Shown here: positions 16,346 through 25,565 of the stretch, piece by piece
Layout: each line of letters opens with the position of its first letter
Position numbering within the stretch: the stretch's first letter is position 1
Assembly: GCA_017469925.1 (NCBI GenBank)
Contig: JAFUFK010000024.1
Location: 1 to 64,000, forward strand
DNA from: Bacteroidaceae bacterium
GTDB lineage: Bacteria > Bacteroidota > Bacteroidia > Bacteroidales > Bacteroidaceae
Length of the DNA: 64,000 bases
Direction: 5' to 3'
Made by a program: the position numbers and the translations under genes
Notes under the pieces: generated by a model
What the model was told of the DNA's origin: nothing
The model's input: only the letters and a program-made list of their open reading frames with translations
The model's database searches: none

Positions 16346-17627
16346 GCAGGCTGGTCTCCTTACGGAGCTGGAAGTGGAGGACATACTGGCCCGAGCCGTC
16401 GTTGGCCACCGTGCCCAAGAGGTCGCGGGCCTTCACCTTCTGACCCTTGCGGACGATGACGGACGAGAGGTTGCAATAGACCGTGATGTAACTGCCGTGG
16501 CGCACGAGTACGTGCTTCATGCCGCTTAGGGCAAAGACGGCAGCCACCTCGCCATCGAACACCGTGCGGGCACGGGCTCCCTGGCGACCGACGTAGTTCG
16601 TGCCCTTGTTGCTCAGGACGACGTGCGAGTGGCCCGACGTATTGGCTCCGTAGCGGGCACCAATCATGTACTCGCCCGTGATGGGTACGGGCAGACGACC
16701 CTTGTTCTGGGCAAAACTGCCGTTGAGTTTCTGTTCCTCAGGGGTCAGCCATTTCGAGGTGCTGGCCGGTGTCGTGCTCTTGCTGGTAGCGGGCGCGGTC
16801 TTGGCCGGTGTCTGCTTGTTCTTCGCAGCGGCTGCGGCGGCCTTCTTCTTGGCCTCAGCCTCCTTGCGACGGCGCTCCTCCTCGGCCTTCTTGCGGGCCT
16901 GTTCTATCTCGTAGGCGATGACCTGGTCTATCTTCTTCTGCAAGGCCGTTATCTCGGCCTGCTTGTTGGCCACCTGCTGCTGCAGGTCCTTGGCTTTCTT
17001 CTGGAGGGCATTGACCTGGGTCTGCTGCTCCACCTGCTGGCGACTCAGCTTCGCCCGTTCCTCGACGAGCACCTGCATCTTGCGGTTCATCTCGCTCTTC
17101 AGTCCGAGCAACTGGTTCTGCCGTTCCAGAAGTTCTATCTGCTTGGCCTGCACCTGCTCGCCCAACATGCGTTCGTACGAGGCATACTGACGGGTGTAGC
17201 GCAGGCGGCGGTACATCTGGGTGACGTCCTTGGCCGAGAGGGCAAAGAGCAACGAACTGTTGACCTTACGGTAGGCCTGGGCCATGCGCAGGGCATGGGT
17301 GTATTTCTCCTTCTTGACGGAGAGCACCGAGTCGAGGTAATGTATCTCGGCCGTCACGGAATCGACCAGCACCTCCAGGCTGTCGAGTTCGTGCTCCGTC
17401 TCGTGGATGTAGCGCACGCGCACCTCTATCTCCTGGTCGAGGTAGCGCAGGTTGACCTGGCCCTTCTTCACGTCGCTACGGGTCTTCGTCAAGTCGTTCT
17501 GCGACTTCTTCAGGTCTTTCTCGAGTCGCGTCTTCTGGTTCTTCAGGTCCTTCACCTTCTTGCTGTTCTGCGCAGCAGCAGGGGCGAGGACGAGGGAAAG
17601 CAGGAGTATGGTCAGCAGTTTTCGCAT
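16317..17627 (-). CDS. EnvC-like murein hydrolase activator (M23/LytM domain)
   Basis: Periplasmic protein of 436 residues: signal peptide 1-20, a long coiled coil (about 20-250), an Ala/Lys/Thr-rich linker and a C-terminal LytM domain (about 325-436). The domain lacks the zinc-binding pattern of active M23 enzymes (for example LHFQLR where active enzymes have HxH), as in E. coli EnvC, which activates cell-wall amidases at the septum. The ATG at 17627 gives a clean signal peptide. It is the last gene after dut-TPR-DUF4292, 16 bp from DUF4292. Confidence 0.88.
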   Translation of the reverse strand: MRKLLTILLLSLVLAPAAAQNSKKVKDLKNQKTRLEKDLKKSQNDLTKTRSDVKKGQVNLRYLDQEIEVRVRYIHETEHELDSLEVLVDSVTAEIHYLDSVLSVKKEKYTHALRMAQAYRKVNSSLLFALSAKDVTQMYRRLRYTRQYASYERMLGEQVQAKQIELLERQNQLLGLKSEMNRKMQVLVEERAKLSRQQVEQQTQVNALQKKAKDLQQQVANKQAEITALQKKIDQVIAYEIEQARKKAEEERRRKEAEAKKKAAAAAAKNKQTPAKTAPATSKSTTPASTSKWLTPEEQKLNGSFAQNKGRLPVPITGEYMIGARYGANTSGHSHVVLSNKGTNYVGRQGARARTVFDGEVAAVFALSGMKHVLVRHGSYITVYCNLSSVIVRKGQKVKARDLLGTVANDGSGQYVLHFQLRKETSLLNPEAWIGR

Positions 17628-17643
17628 AGGGGGAGGGGAGAAT

Positions 17644-18396
17644 TTACTTGGCAACGTTCATAATGGCTTTCATCACGGCATCGTAGGAGACGCTCTGGTA
17701 CTTCGACGACACCTCGGTGCGCGTCTCCCAACGGTCGGTGGCCTTCAGGTTCGAGAGGTTGAAGGTGGCCTTGTAGGCCGACGACTTGGCCTTGGCAGAA
17801 TAGGTTATCTGCGTGGGGAACTGGCCGTTACCCAGCGCCTCCCAGTTGGCATAGGTCCACTCGAGGGCCTTCGTGGGCGACTCGTCGGCCTCGCCCCAGA
17901 AGATGCGCTGCAAGTACTGGAAGTCGATGCCTGCCTCGGCCAGCGAGGGCACGTCGGCGTAGGCCAACTTGCAGTAGCGCTTGTTCATGCGGTCGAGGAT
18001 AAGGATATAGTCGGGCGTCAGTTCCATCGTGCCCACGTTGATGCTGATAATCATCGTATAGACAAGGTTGATCTGGATGACGTCGTTACGCTTCAGGCGG
18101 TAGGTGCCGCCGACGTTTATCTTCTTCTTGCCCGACTCCAGGGTAAGGTTCAACTTGGCCGACAGGGCATCGACGTCGGTCGGCGTGGCAGGGCGTTCGG
18201 CCTGCTTCGTCTTGTCCTTCTTGTCTTTCTTGTCGGTCTTGGTATCGGGCACGGCCGGTGTGGCCTCCTCCGTGGGAGGATACTGCGTGGTGGCACCCGT
18301 GTTGATGTCGGTCTTGGCAGCATGGCGGGAGGAACGGCAACCGCTAAGCACCAGCATGGCGGCGATGGCCACGAAGAGAATCTGCTTCAGTTTCAT
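17644..18396 (-). CDS. DUF4292 domain lipoprotein
   Basis: 250 residues with a lipoprotein signal (LVLSGC, C20), a Pro/Lys/Asp-rich linker (about 30-75) and a beta-rich domain of the LolA/LppX-like fold to which DUF4292 belongs. It probably sits in the outer membrane facing the periplasm and may carry or sense lipid; no function is demonstrated. Its ATG overlaps the stop of the TPR gene by 4 bp (ATGA), and the arrangement dut-TPR-DUF4292-envC recurs in Bacteroidales. Confidence 0.85.
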   Translation of the reverse strand: MKLKQILFVAIAAMLVLSGCRSSRHAAKTDINTGATTQYPPTEEATPAVPDTKTDKKDKKDKTKQAERPATPTDVDALSAKLNLTLESGKKKINVGGTYRLKRNDVIQINLVYTMIISINVGTMELTPDYILILDRMNKRYCKLAYADVPSLAEAGIDFQYLQRIFWGEADESPTKALEWTYANWEALGNGQFPTQITYSAKAKSSAYKATFNLSNLKATDRWETRTEVSSKYQSVSYDAVMKAIMNVAK

Positions 18397-20159
18397 TCTT
18401 TCACGTATTTCTTTAGTTTAATCTTCTTCCCCAACAAGGCACTGTCGCTGCCCTTCTGACGGGCCAGCGACCAGTAGCGCAGAGCCAGTTCGTCGTTGTC
18501 CGAAAGGGCATAGATGTCGCCGGCATGTTCGAGCACATCGGCATGCAAGTCGGCATCGGCCAGCAGGGTGCTGTCGGACTGCGAGGGGGAGATGACGCGG
18601 TCGATGTAGAACTTGGCCATGACATAGTTCTCCTGCATGAAAAGCACCCAGGCATAGGTGTCGAGGTAGGTCTTGTTAAGGGGTTCGAGTTTGGTGGCTC
18701 GATAGGCCATGCGCTCGGCCTCGTCGAGACGTTCGTTGCGCAGGCTCAGGTAGTAGGCATAGTTGTTGAGGCAGGCGGCGTTGTCGTCCTTATAGACAAG
18801 GCAACTGTCGTAGGCGGCAAAGGCCTCGCTGACGCGCCCCTGCTCGTGATAGAGTTCGCCCAGTATCTCGTAGATGTCGCTGACCTCTTCGGCCTGGGAC
18901 TCGGCATCGACCTGCTTCAGGCCGTTTTGCAGGGTCTCGATGGCCTGCTCGTTCTGCTTCAACTGCGACTGGGCAATGCCCAGGTAGTAATAGTAGCTGA
19001 GGTTGTCGGGGTGGGCGTTGATGCCCATGCGGCATATCTCGAAGGTGTGTTCCATGTCGCGCTGGGTCAGGTAATAGACCATCAGGCGCGAAAGGGCGTC
19101 CTTGTTGGCAGGGTCAACGGCTAACAGGTCGCGCAGGGCTTGGACGAAGAGGGGTTCATCGACCTTGGCATAGGCCAGGTACGAAACGCGCAAGGCGTGG
19201 ATTAGGGGCGTGTTGGAGAGGGTAACCAGCGAGTCCATCGTAGCCATGATGCGCTGGTGCTGGTCGGGCTGTCCCTTCAGGTCGTCGATGAGCAGAGCCG
19301 CCATCTGGGCACGCACCTCGTCGGGCACGTTGGGGGCATAGAGCAGCGAGTCGCGCATGGCACGGCGCAACTCGGTCTGTCCCGTCTTGGCGTAATACTC
19401 CATCATGGCCAGGCGGAGGTCGGCATTCTGCGGGTCGCTCTTAGCTACCACATCGAAGCACTCGAGGGCTCGCTCGGGCTCGTCGTTCTCGAGGAACTGA
19501 CGGCCGCGGATGATGGGGATGCGGAGGTCGTAGGGAGACTCGCGCTGTAGATTGCTCAGCACATCGTAGGCCTCCTCGCGTTCGCCCTTGTCGATATAGA
19601 GGGCATACTTCTGCAGGCTGGTCTGAAGGGTGCGGCCGTCGAGCAGTTCAATGCGGTCGAGGGCCTGTATGGCCTCGTCGGTCTGGCCGTTGGCCTTGTA
19701 GAGTTCGACGAGTTGGTAGAGAACGTCGGAACGGCGCTTCTGCAACTGCGACAGGCGTTCCACGACGGGTATGGCCTCGTCGTAGCGGTTCTGCGAAAGG
19801 AGGGCCGCAGCCAAGGCTTGCACATAGTTGGGATTGCGGTCATCGAGTTCGGTGACGCGTCGCAACATCCCTGTGCCAAGGCTATCCTGGCCGAGGTAGA
19901 ACTTGAGGTAACCGGCCTCGTACAGGGCATCGGGATTGTTGGGGTCGATGGAGAGGCAATGTTCGAAGAGGTCGTAGGCCTCGCTCAGGTTGCTGGCCAA
20001 CTTCTGCTTGATGCCAGCCTGATAGTAATAGGAGAGACGGCGAGCCTCGGCAGGCGCCAACAGGGCCTGCGACGGCTGACGGGACTGCGACTTCCGACGC
20101 CTTGCCTCAGAGGGCAGGGCCAACGTGCATAATAATATAAGGAAAAGTAGCTTTCTCAC
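18393..20159 (-). CDS. Exported tetratricopeptide repeat protein
   Basis: 588 residues beginning with a signal peptide (VRKLLFLILLCTLALPSEA) and built of TPR repeats over nearly its full length, for example around AYDLFEHCLSIDPNNPDALY and ALDRIELLDG. Such proteins act as scaffolds in the periplasm or at the outer membrane. The GTG at 20159 is preferred; the frame further upstream would lie inside dut. Spacing from dut is 4 bp. Confidence 0.87.
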   Translation of the reverse strand: MRKLLFLILLCTLALPSEARRRKSQSRQPSQALLAPAEARRLSYYYQAGIKQKLASNLSEAYDLFEHCLSIDPNNPDALYEAGYLKFYLGQDSLGTGMLRRVTELDDRNPNYVQALAAALLSQNRYDEAIPVVERLSQLQKRRSDVLYQLVELYKANGQTDEAIQALDRIELLDGRTLQTSLQKYALYIDKGEREEAYDVLSNLQRESPYDLRIPIIRGRQFLENDEPERALECFDVVAKSDPQNADLRLAMMEYYAKTGQTELRRAMRDSLLYAPNVPDEVRAQMAALLIDDLKGQPDQHQRIMATMDSLVTLSNTPLIHALRVSYLAYAKVDEPLFVQALRDLLAVDPANKDALSRLMVYYLTQRDMEHTFEICRMGINAHPDNLSYYYYLGIAQSQLKQNEQAIETLQNGLKQVDAESQAEEVSDIYEILGELYHEQGRVSEAFAAYDSCLVYKDDNAACLNNYAYYLSLRNERLDEAERMAYRATKLEPLNKTYLDTYAWVLFMQENYVMAKFYIDRVISPSQSDSTLLADADLHADVLEHAGDIYALSDNDELALRYWSLARQKGSDSALLGKKIKLKKYVKE

Positions 20160-20163
20160 GTTC

Positions 20164-20595
20164 TCACTTCCCCGTGTGTCCGAAACCACCTTCGCCACGC
20201 TCGGTCTCGTCAAGCACCTCAACGGCCACCAGCGTAGGCTGCTCATGACGGGCAATTACCATCTGAGCGATGCGCTCACCATCGTTCACGACAAAAGGCT
20301 CCTGCCCAAGGTTTATCAGGATTACGCCTATCTCGCCACGGTAGTCGGCATCGATGGTGCCGGGGGTATTCACCAGACTGATACCGTGCTTCAGGGCCAA
20401 GCCGCTGCGCGGGCGTATCTGTGCCTCGTAACCAACGGGCAAGGCAATACGCAATCCCGTGGGGACGAGTCTGCGCTCGAGGGGCATAAGGGTTATGGGT
20501 TCGTCGAGATTGGCACGCAGGTCCATGCCTGCCGACTGGGGCGTTGCGTACTGAGGCAACGCGTGGTGCGAGTTGTTAATAATGCGGATTTCCAT
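20164..20595 (-). CDS. dut: Deoxyuridine 5'-triphosphate nucleotidohydrolase
   Basis: Trimeric dUTPase that keeps dUTP out of DNA and supplies dUMP for dTMP synthesis. The five family motifs are visible: [44 protein letters not shown] and the glycine-rich GEGGFGHTG at the C-terminus. The ATG at 20595 (MEIRIINNS) is 24 nt after the -7 element and fits the usual length of 143 aa. Confidence 0.95.
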   Translation of the reverse strand: MEIRIINNSHHALPQYATPQSAGMDLRANLDEPITLMPLERRLVPTGLRIALPVGYEAQIRPRSGLALKHGISLVNTPGTIDADYRGEIGVILINLGQEPFVVNDGERIAQMVIARHEQPTLVAVEVLDETERGEGGFGHTGK

Positions 20596-20618
20596 AGGTG
20601 CGGAGAACAATTAACGTG

Positions 20619-20626
20619 CAAAGATA
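20619..20626 (-). promoter_or_regulatory. -7 element of the dut-TPR-DUF4292-envC operon
   Basis: TATCTTTG on the minus strand, about 20 nt of leader to the dut ATG. Confidence 0.65.
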
Positions 20627-20688
20627 ATCATTTCTTCCTATAGTTGCACTATGTGCAAGGCTTTTTAACGAAAAGAAACACCGAATTG

Positions 20689-20720
20689 TTTGGCCTTGAG
20701 CGAGGTTTGTCGTAACTTTG
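20689..20720 (+). promoter_or_regulatory. Promoter of dgt
   Basis: TTTG at 20689-20692, 20-bp spacer, TAACTTTG at 20713-20720. The ATG at 20749 follows after about 25 nt. Confidence 0.75.
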
Positions 20721-20748
20721 CACACGTAAACGACTAAAATGCAACACC

Positions 20749-22101
20749 ATGAAATGGGAACAATTGCTCAGCAATAAGCGCTTCGGACAGGAAAAGGCTC
20801 CTCACCGCGAGGACGACCGTTCCGAATTCCAGCGCGACTTCGACCGACTCATCTTCTCCGCACCCTTCCGCCGTCTTCAGAATAAGACCCAGGTATTCCC
20901 CCTGCCGGGGAGCATCTTCGTACACAACCGACTGACCCACTCGCTCGAGGTGAGTTCCGTCGGACGCAGTTTGGGTAACGACGTCAGCCGACTGCTCCTG
21001 GAGCGTCACCCGCATCTGGAGAAGACCCACCTGACGGAGATGGGGAGCATCGTCAGTGCCGCGTGTCTGGCTCACGATCTGGGCAACCCGCCTTTCGGCC
21101 ATAGCGGAGAGAGGGCCATCGGCTCGTACTTCAGCGAGGAGCGCGGACGCATGTACGAGACTTACTTCTGCGAAGAGACGGGCGACTCGCTTACGCCTGA
21201 ACAATGGCAAGACCTCGTCCACTTCGAGGGCAATGCCAATGCCTTCCGACTGCTGACCCACCACTTCCGGGGCCGCCGTGAGGGAGGTTTCGTCATGACA
21301 TACTCCACCCTGGCCAGCATCGTCAAGTATCCCTATGCCAGCACGCAGGCCGGGAAGAAGGGGAAGTTTGGATTTTTCCAGAGCGAAGAGGGTGACTTCC
21401 ACAAAATTGCCCAAGAACTGGGTATCAAGAAGGTGCGCAATGCTCAGGGCGGCGAGCGCTATGCCCGATACCCACTGGTCTATCTCGTGGAGGCAGCCGA
21501 CGACATCTGCTACCAAATCATGGACATCGAGGACGCTCACAAACTGAAGATTATGACCACCAACGAGACAGAGGAACTCTTGCTGGCCTTTTTCGACGAG
21601 GAAAAGCAAAAGGAGGTGCGCACCCGACTGACTACAATTGACGACATCAACGAGCAGGTGGTCTATCTGCGGAGTATCGTCATCGGCCTACTGGAGTCGG
21701 AGTGCGTGCGCGTGTTCGTGGATAACGAGGAACGCATCCTTGACGGAACCTTTGAGGGAAGCCTCATCGACCAAATCATCGAACGCCCCCGAGAGGCATA
21801 TCAGGCTTGTGTCCGCACGGCCGTGGCCAAGATTTACCACGCCCGCATGGTTGTGGACATTGAGATTGCCGGTCACAAGGTCATTACCCAGTTGCTCGAC
21901 CTCATGCTCGAAGCCGTGACCCATTCAGACCGAACTTACTCGAAGATTCTCATCAACCGCGTTAGCCAGCAGTATCAGGTAGATGCACCGACGCTCTACG
22001 AGCGCATACTGGCCGTGCTCGACTACATATCGGGCATGACCGATGTATTCGCGCTCGACTTGTATCGGAAAATTAACGGAATGAGCCTCGCCACCGTCTA
22101 A
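20749..22101 (+). CDS. dgt: Deoxyguanosinetriphosphate triphosphohydrolase-like HD protein
   Basis: HD-domain enzyme that converts dGTP (or other dNTPs) to the nucleoside and triphosphate. Metal ligands are H64 (NRLTHSLEV) and H109-D110 (AHDLGNPPFGHSG), with the FRRLQNKTQVFPL segment typical of Dgt at 40-52. The 450-residue length fits. It lies next to dut on the opposite strand, so two dNTP-pool enzymes share the intergenic region. Confidence 0.94.
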   Translation: MKWEQLLSNKRFGQEKAPHREDDRSEFQRDFDRLIFSAPFRRLQNKTQVFPLPGSIFVHNRLTHSLEVSSVGRSLGNDVSRLLLERHPHLEKTHLTEMGSIVSAACLAHDLGNPPFGHSGERAIGSYFSEERGRMYETYFCEETGDSLTPEQWQDLVHFEGNANAFRLLTHHFRGRREGGFVMTYSTLASIVKYPYASTQAGKKGKFGFFQSEEGDFHKIAQELGIKKVRNAQGGERYARYPLVYLVEAADDICYQIMDIEDAHKLKIMTTNETEELLLAFFDEEKQKEVRTRLTTIDDINEQVVYLRSIVIGLLESECVRVFVDNEERILDGTFEGSLIDQIIERPREAYQACVRTAVAKIYHARMVVDIEIAGHKVITQLLDLMLEAVTHSDRTYSKILINRVSQQYQVDAPTLYERILAVLDYISGMTDVFALDLYRKINGMSLATV

Positions 22102-22123
22102 GGTTCCCCTCAGCCCTTAGACT

Positions 22124-23116
22124 TTAGTCCTTTATCTTATAAAACAGCCGATGGGCACCGTCGATGATGCGCATCAGTTCCGGATGCTCGGCTACGAAGG
22201 TGTCGATATGGCGCATGCGCTTCTCTTGCAAGATTTCATCGACGGCAATAAGTATGCCCGTCTCCTCTACGTCGCCAAACCCGTCGTTGATGGCCGTACC
22301 GAAGAGTTTCATCGTTGGGCTTAGGTTCATGTACGCATTGACGAGGGGCGGAATGTTATAGCCAAGCTTACGCACTTCGCGGTTGAGAATGCGATAGTCC
22401 TTACGGAACTCTGTCTCCGTAAACAACGTTTCGAACATCTGGGGGTCGTGTTCCAAAACGAGCGGTTTCATCGGGAAAATCAGGTTATCGCGGTCGGCAA
22501 AGTGCTTGCGCAGGAAGTAGAGTATCATGTCGCGCGCCATGCGGTCGTAGCTGGGGTACATGGTAAACTTGCCAAAGAGATAGCGGACCGAGGGTTCGAT
22601 GACGACCAGTGCGCCAAGTCCGTCCCACAAGTTGTCGAGGGCATAGATACCCTTGCTGCCCATACGTGTGCCTTGATATTCGAGGGTGACAAACGAGCGG
22701 CCGAGCTCAATCGTATAGGGCGCATAGTCGTGCATGAAACGCTCGCTGAAGCGGAACATGTGACTCGTGGCCAGTCGCGGTTGGCCAGTCGCTCCGTCGA
22801 TGGGCCAGTCCTTACCCAACATATAACGGTAACCGCCCAGAATCTCCTCATGTTCGGGGTCCCACACAATCAGTTGCTTATAGGGATTATCGCAAAGGTC
22901 GAACTCGTCAAGGTCCAGTTCCTTGCCCGTCCCCCCGCCGGCATCGCGGAAAGCAATCTCGCGCAGGCGTCCTATCTCGCGCAGCACATTAGGCGAGTCC
23001 TGCCAACTGACAACATACACTTCGTTGTTGCTCTTGTTCGTAAATCGCAGGCGTTTGTCTTCGGTAAGTTCGCTCTTCAGCAATTCACGTGGGATGCGCT
23101 CGATAATCTTCTCCAT
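22124..23116 (-). CDS. glsB: Glycine lipid N-acyltransferase GlsB-like
   Basis: 330 residues of the GNAT-type family that includes ornithine-lipid OlsB. In Bacteroides thetaiotaomicron the glsB-glsA pair makes glycine lipids: GlsB N-acylates glycine with a 3-hydroxy fatty acid. Recognisable parts are VSWQDSPNVLREIGRLRE, a central GGYRYMLG and ELGRSFV segment, and the conserved C-terminal region NPMFTE-like DPQMFETLF. It follows glsA by 9 bp, which supports the assignment. Confidence 0.88.
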   Translation of the reverse strand: MEKIIERIPRELLKSELTEDKRLRFTNKSNNEVYVVSWQDSPNVLREIGRLREIAFRDAGGGTGKELDLDEFDLCDNPYKQLIVWDPEHEEILGGYRYMLGKDWPIDGATGQPRLATSHMFRFSERFMHDYAPYTIELGRSFVTLEYQGTRMGSKGIYALDNLWDGLGALVVIEPSVRYLFGKFTMYPSYDRMARDMILYFLRKHFADRDNLIFPMKPLVLEHDPQMFETLFTETEFRKDYRILNREVRKLGYNIPPLVNAYMNLSPTMKLFGTAINDGFGDVEETGILIAVDEILQEKRMRHIDTFVAEHPELMRIIDGAHRLFYKIKD

Positions 23117-23125
23117 ACGGTTTTG

Positions 23126-23932
23126 CTATATCTTATAAACCTCTTCTCTTACAAAATTGGCCCATTCCATCGGTGTTTTCGAGTTGTCGAAGGTCTGCCA
23201 GGGAATAGGTTTCCCGAACCGCACGATATAGTGGCGTCCCCGACTGCGATACATCTCGTCGGGCAACAGGGCCATGGCCAGATTGGGCAGGTGGAATCGC
23301 TTGCACAGGTTGGCAACGGTGTAGAAGCGATTGGAGTTCTCCCCCAGGAAGTGTACAGGCACGACGTCGCGGCGGTGCTGAACACTCTTCTTGACGAACG
23401 ACTTCTGCCAAGGCAGGTCGGCAATGACGCCGTTGGTCCTACGGCTACAAAGTCCGGCAGGGAACATGATGACATGGTTGTCACCCGAGAAGGCTGCCTC
23501 CACCATCTGCGGCAGATTACGGGCCTGCGCACCAATCTTGTTGATGGGCACACAGAGAGGGGCCAGTCCTTTCAGGTTCATCAGGAAGTCGTTGACAAGA
23601 TACTTCACCCGGCCATCGTAGTGCCGGCCAAGTACAGCCCCCAGCGTGACACCGTCGATGGCCCCCAACGGATGGTTCGAGACGAAGGTGCAATTGGGTG
23701 CTTCCGAGGCAGGTAAGTTTTCCTCGCCCTCGACCGTAACAGTCACGCCAAGGTAGTCGAGCGTGCCCTGACAAAAATCCACGCCCTCGCGCCCCTGGCG
23801 CAGATAGCCGTTGATATAGTCCTCATGGATGAGTCGGCGCAGTGCGGCATAGACAAAGCGCGGGATGTACTTTGCCCTCTTGCCAGCGCGTGCCTTGACG
23901 ATGGCTTCGATGTCTATCTCAACCATGTCCAT
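23126..23932 (-). CDS. glsA: Glycine lipid O-acyltransferase GlsA-like (PlsC family)
   Basis: 268 residues of the lysophosphatidate acyltransferase family. The catalytic motif is NHPLGAIDG (86-94), with five instead of four residues between His and Asp, as in the OlsA/hemolysin-like branch; the second conserved block is VIMFPAG. It would O-acylate the hydroxyl of the N-acyl glycine made by GlsB. Upstream, 6 bp away, lies a small secreted protein gene in the same operon. Confidence 0.88.
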   Translation of the reverse strand: MDMVEIDIEAIVKARAGKRAKYIPRFVYAALRRLIHEDYINGYLRQGREGVDFCQGTLDYLGVTVTVEGEENLPASEAPNCTFVSNHPLGAIDGVTLGAVLGRHYDGRVKYLVNDFLMNLKGLAPLCVPINKIGAQARNLPQMVEAAFSGDNHVIMFPAGLCSRRTNGVIADLPWQKSFVKKSVQHRRDVVPVHFLGENSNRFYTVANLCKRFHLPNLAMALLPDEMYRSRGRHYIVRFGKPIPWQTFDNSKTPMEWANFVREEVYKI

Positions 23933-23938
23933 GCCTCG

Positions 23939-24304
23939 TTACTTGATGTTGATGGTCCGGTTATTGATGCGGTAGCGCCCACGAGGGAGCCCATTGAGCC
24001 AGTTGACGCCAGGCGTCAGTTGCATGGCCAGATACAGCGTACCGCTCTGTCGGTAGATGGGGAGTATCTGCTCGTGCTTCGAGTTGATGCACAGGCTACG
24101 GCCCTTGACCGTCAGTTTCACGGGGTAGGCGCTCTGCATCATGCGTATAGTGGGTGCCTCGCCCCATGCGGGTGCTACGGCCGTCAGCGAGTCCTTCGGC
24201 AGGTGGCGATTCACCTGCCGGTCGGCCACGGCCCACGTGCTTGTCAGCATCAGTACGACAAGCGCCACACGACGGGCTGAGGGGATGAATCTCTTGCTTC
24301 GCAT
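23939..24304 (-). CDS. Small secreted protein of unknown function
   Basis: 121 residues with an N-terminal signal peptide (RRVALVVLMLTSTWAVA) and a beta-rich mature part ending in RGRYRINNRTINIK. No family recognised. The ATG at 24304 is the first start after the promoter at 24328-24359; upstream codons of the frame overlap that promoter. It is the first gene before glsA-glsB, so it may act on or respond to the envelope. Confidence 0.7.
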   Translation of the reverse strand: MRSKRFIPSARRVALVVLMLTSTWAVADRQVNRHLPKDSLTAVAPAWGEAPTIRMMQSAYPVKLTVKGRSLCINSKHEQILPIYRQSGTLYLAMQLTPGVNWLNGLPRGRYRINNRTINIK

Positions 24305-24327
24305 TAGGACAAAATAATACTTAGGCA

Positions 24328-24359
24328 CAAAAGTAGCATAAAAACGGGGAAAAAGCAAA
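24328..24359 (-). promoter_or_regulatory. Promoter of the secreted protein-glsA-glsB operon
   Basis: TACTTTTG at 24328-24335 and TTTG at 24356-24359 on the minus strand, spacing 20 bp. The palindrome TGCACTTTGTGCA (24376-24388) lies just upstream. Confidence 0.75.
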
Positions 24360-24394
24360 TTATTTCGGTACGAATTGCACTTTGTGCACTTCCT

Positions 24395-25498
24395 TTATCC
24401 CTTTTTAGGTGCAAAGGTCTGCATATAGAGGTCGAGTGTGGTGCCTTCTGACTTCAGGAAGGCGGAGCGAACGGTCTTCACGGAACCAAAGCCTGCGTCG
24501 AGACATTCCGTAAAGGTGTTTACCTGGCCGCGTCGGATGCGTCGCTTCAGTTCGTTCAGGCGGTAGCTGTTGATGTATTCGTGCACGTTGTTGTAGCCCT
24601 GATTGCGCAAGCACTCGAGCACCAGATGGCGGTTGAGTCCCGTCTCGCGGCACAGGTTGTCGCGAGTGAAGGTCGAGTCGGTCCAGGCTGCCATATTGTT
24701 CTGCATCCAGAACTCAAGGCGCTGGAATCGCTGACGGTTTGCCTCGTTGAAGTCCTCCTCAGCCTTGCGCAACTCTTCGTCCGTCGGAGCCTTTTCCACC
24801 TCCTTGATGACGGGCTTCGGCAGTTCCCGAGCCATCGTCTCCAGGGTACGGAAACAGAGGTAGAGGTTGAGCAGGGTGAAGATGACTGCGTAGATCATCA
24901 TCAGGCGCGAGTCGTAGTCGATGGCAATAATCACGTAGAAGATGGCACTCAGGCCCAACATGGTACTGTAACCGACGAGGTAACGGGGATACTCGACGTG
25001 CGTCAGGTGGTGAGGCAGGCGGAAGATGTTGATGATGTACCAGAAACTTGTCAGCAACATGCCCAGTCGCAGCAGGATGTCGCCGCTGAGCAAGTGGGCA
25101 CGCAGGTCGCCAATGTTTCGGATGATGACGGGCTGGCTACCCAGCAGGATGGCAAAGACATAGATGCCGATAAACAACAGCGCGGGCAAGGCATAGCGCC
25201 ACATGCGGCCCCATTGCAGATAGCCCGGCATGGGGATGCTGAGCGGGAAAATGCTTTGCAGGTAACTGATGACCAGCAGCGCCATCAGCATGTAGGGATG
25301 GAGCAGGCCCGGCTGTCCCGTAGCCACGCCCTTATAAGGGGCAAACAGCAGCAACGCCGTGGCGAAGATGCCCATAATCCAGGCTATCGACAGGAACTTC
25401 ACCTGGTGACGTGCGAACAACGCCATGACCATCGTCATCACGAAATGCGCCATACTGCAGCACAGGAATACGATAAGGGATGTTTCAGGCGAAATCAT
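24395..25498 (-). CDS. Membrane-bound AraC-family transcriptional regulator
   Basis: 367 residues: six to seven predicted membrane helices in the first two thirds, a charged linker (about 235-265) and a C-terminal AraC-type helix-turn-helix (about 285-362, with LCRETGLNRHLVLECLRNQGY and LNELKRRIRRG). Such proteins sense an envelope or extracellular signal and act on DNA from the membrane. The ATG at 25498 lies 4 nt after the -7 element, so the mRNA is probably leaderless; a longer frame would start upstream of the promoter. Target genes unknown. Confidence 0.85.
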   Translation of the reverse strand: MISPETSLIVFLCCSMAHFVMTMVMALFARHQVKFLSIAWIMGIFATALLLFAPYKGVATGQPGLLHPYMLMALLVISYLQSIFPLSIPMPGYLQWGRMWRYALPALLFIGIYVFAILLGSQPVIIRNIGDLRAHLLSGDILLRLGMLLTSFWYIINIFRLPHHLTHVEYPRYLVGYSTMLGLSAIFYVIIAIDYDSRLMMIYAVIFTLLNLYLCFRTLETMARELPKPVIKEVEKAPTDEELRKAEEDFNEANRQRFQRLEFWMQNNMAAWTDSTFTRDNLCRETGLNRHLVLECLRNQGYNNVHEYINSYRLNELKRRIRRGQVNTFTECLDAGFGSVKTVRSAFLKSEGTTLDLYMQTFAPKKG

Positions 25499-25502
25499 GG
25501 TG

Positions 25503-25533
25503 CAAAAGTACAAAAAAGCGCCAACCCCACAAA
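25503..25533 (-). promoter_or_regulatory. Promoter of the AraC-type regulator, inside the upstream terminator
   Basis: TACTTTTG at 25503-25510 and TTTG at 25530-25533 on the minus strand, spacing 19 bp. The -33 element is the loop, and the spacer is the descending stem plus U-run, of the terminator at 25512-25543. Confidence 0.75.
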
Positions 25534-25543
25534 GAGTTGGCGC
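25512..25543 (-). terminator. Terminator of the dockerin-tailed protein gene
   Basis: On the minus strand GCGCCAAC (25543-25536) pairs with GTTGGCGC (25525-25518) around a 10-nt loop and is followed by six T residues (25517-25512). Confidence 0.85.
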
Positions 25544-25565
25544 CATTTTCGTATGTTTCTTTTGC

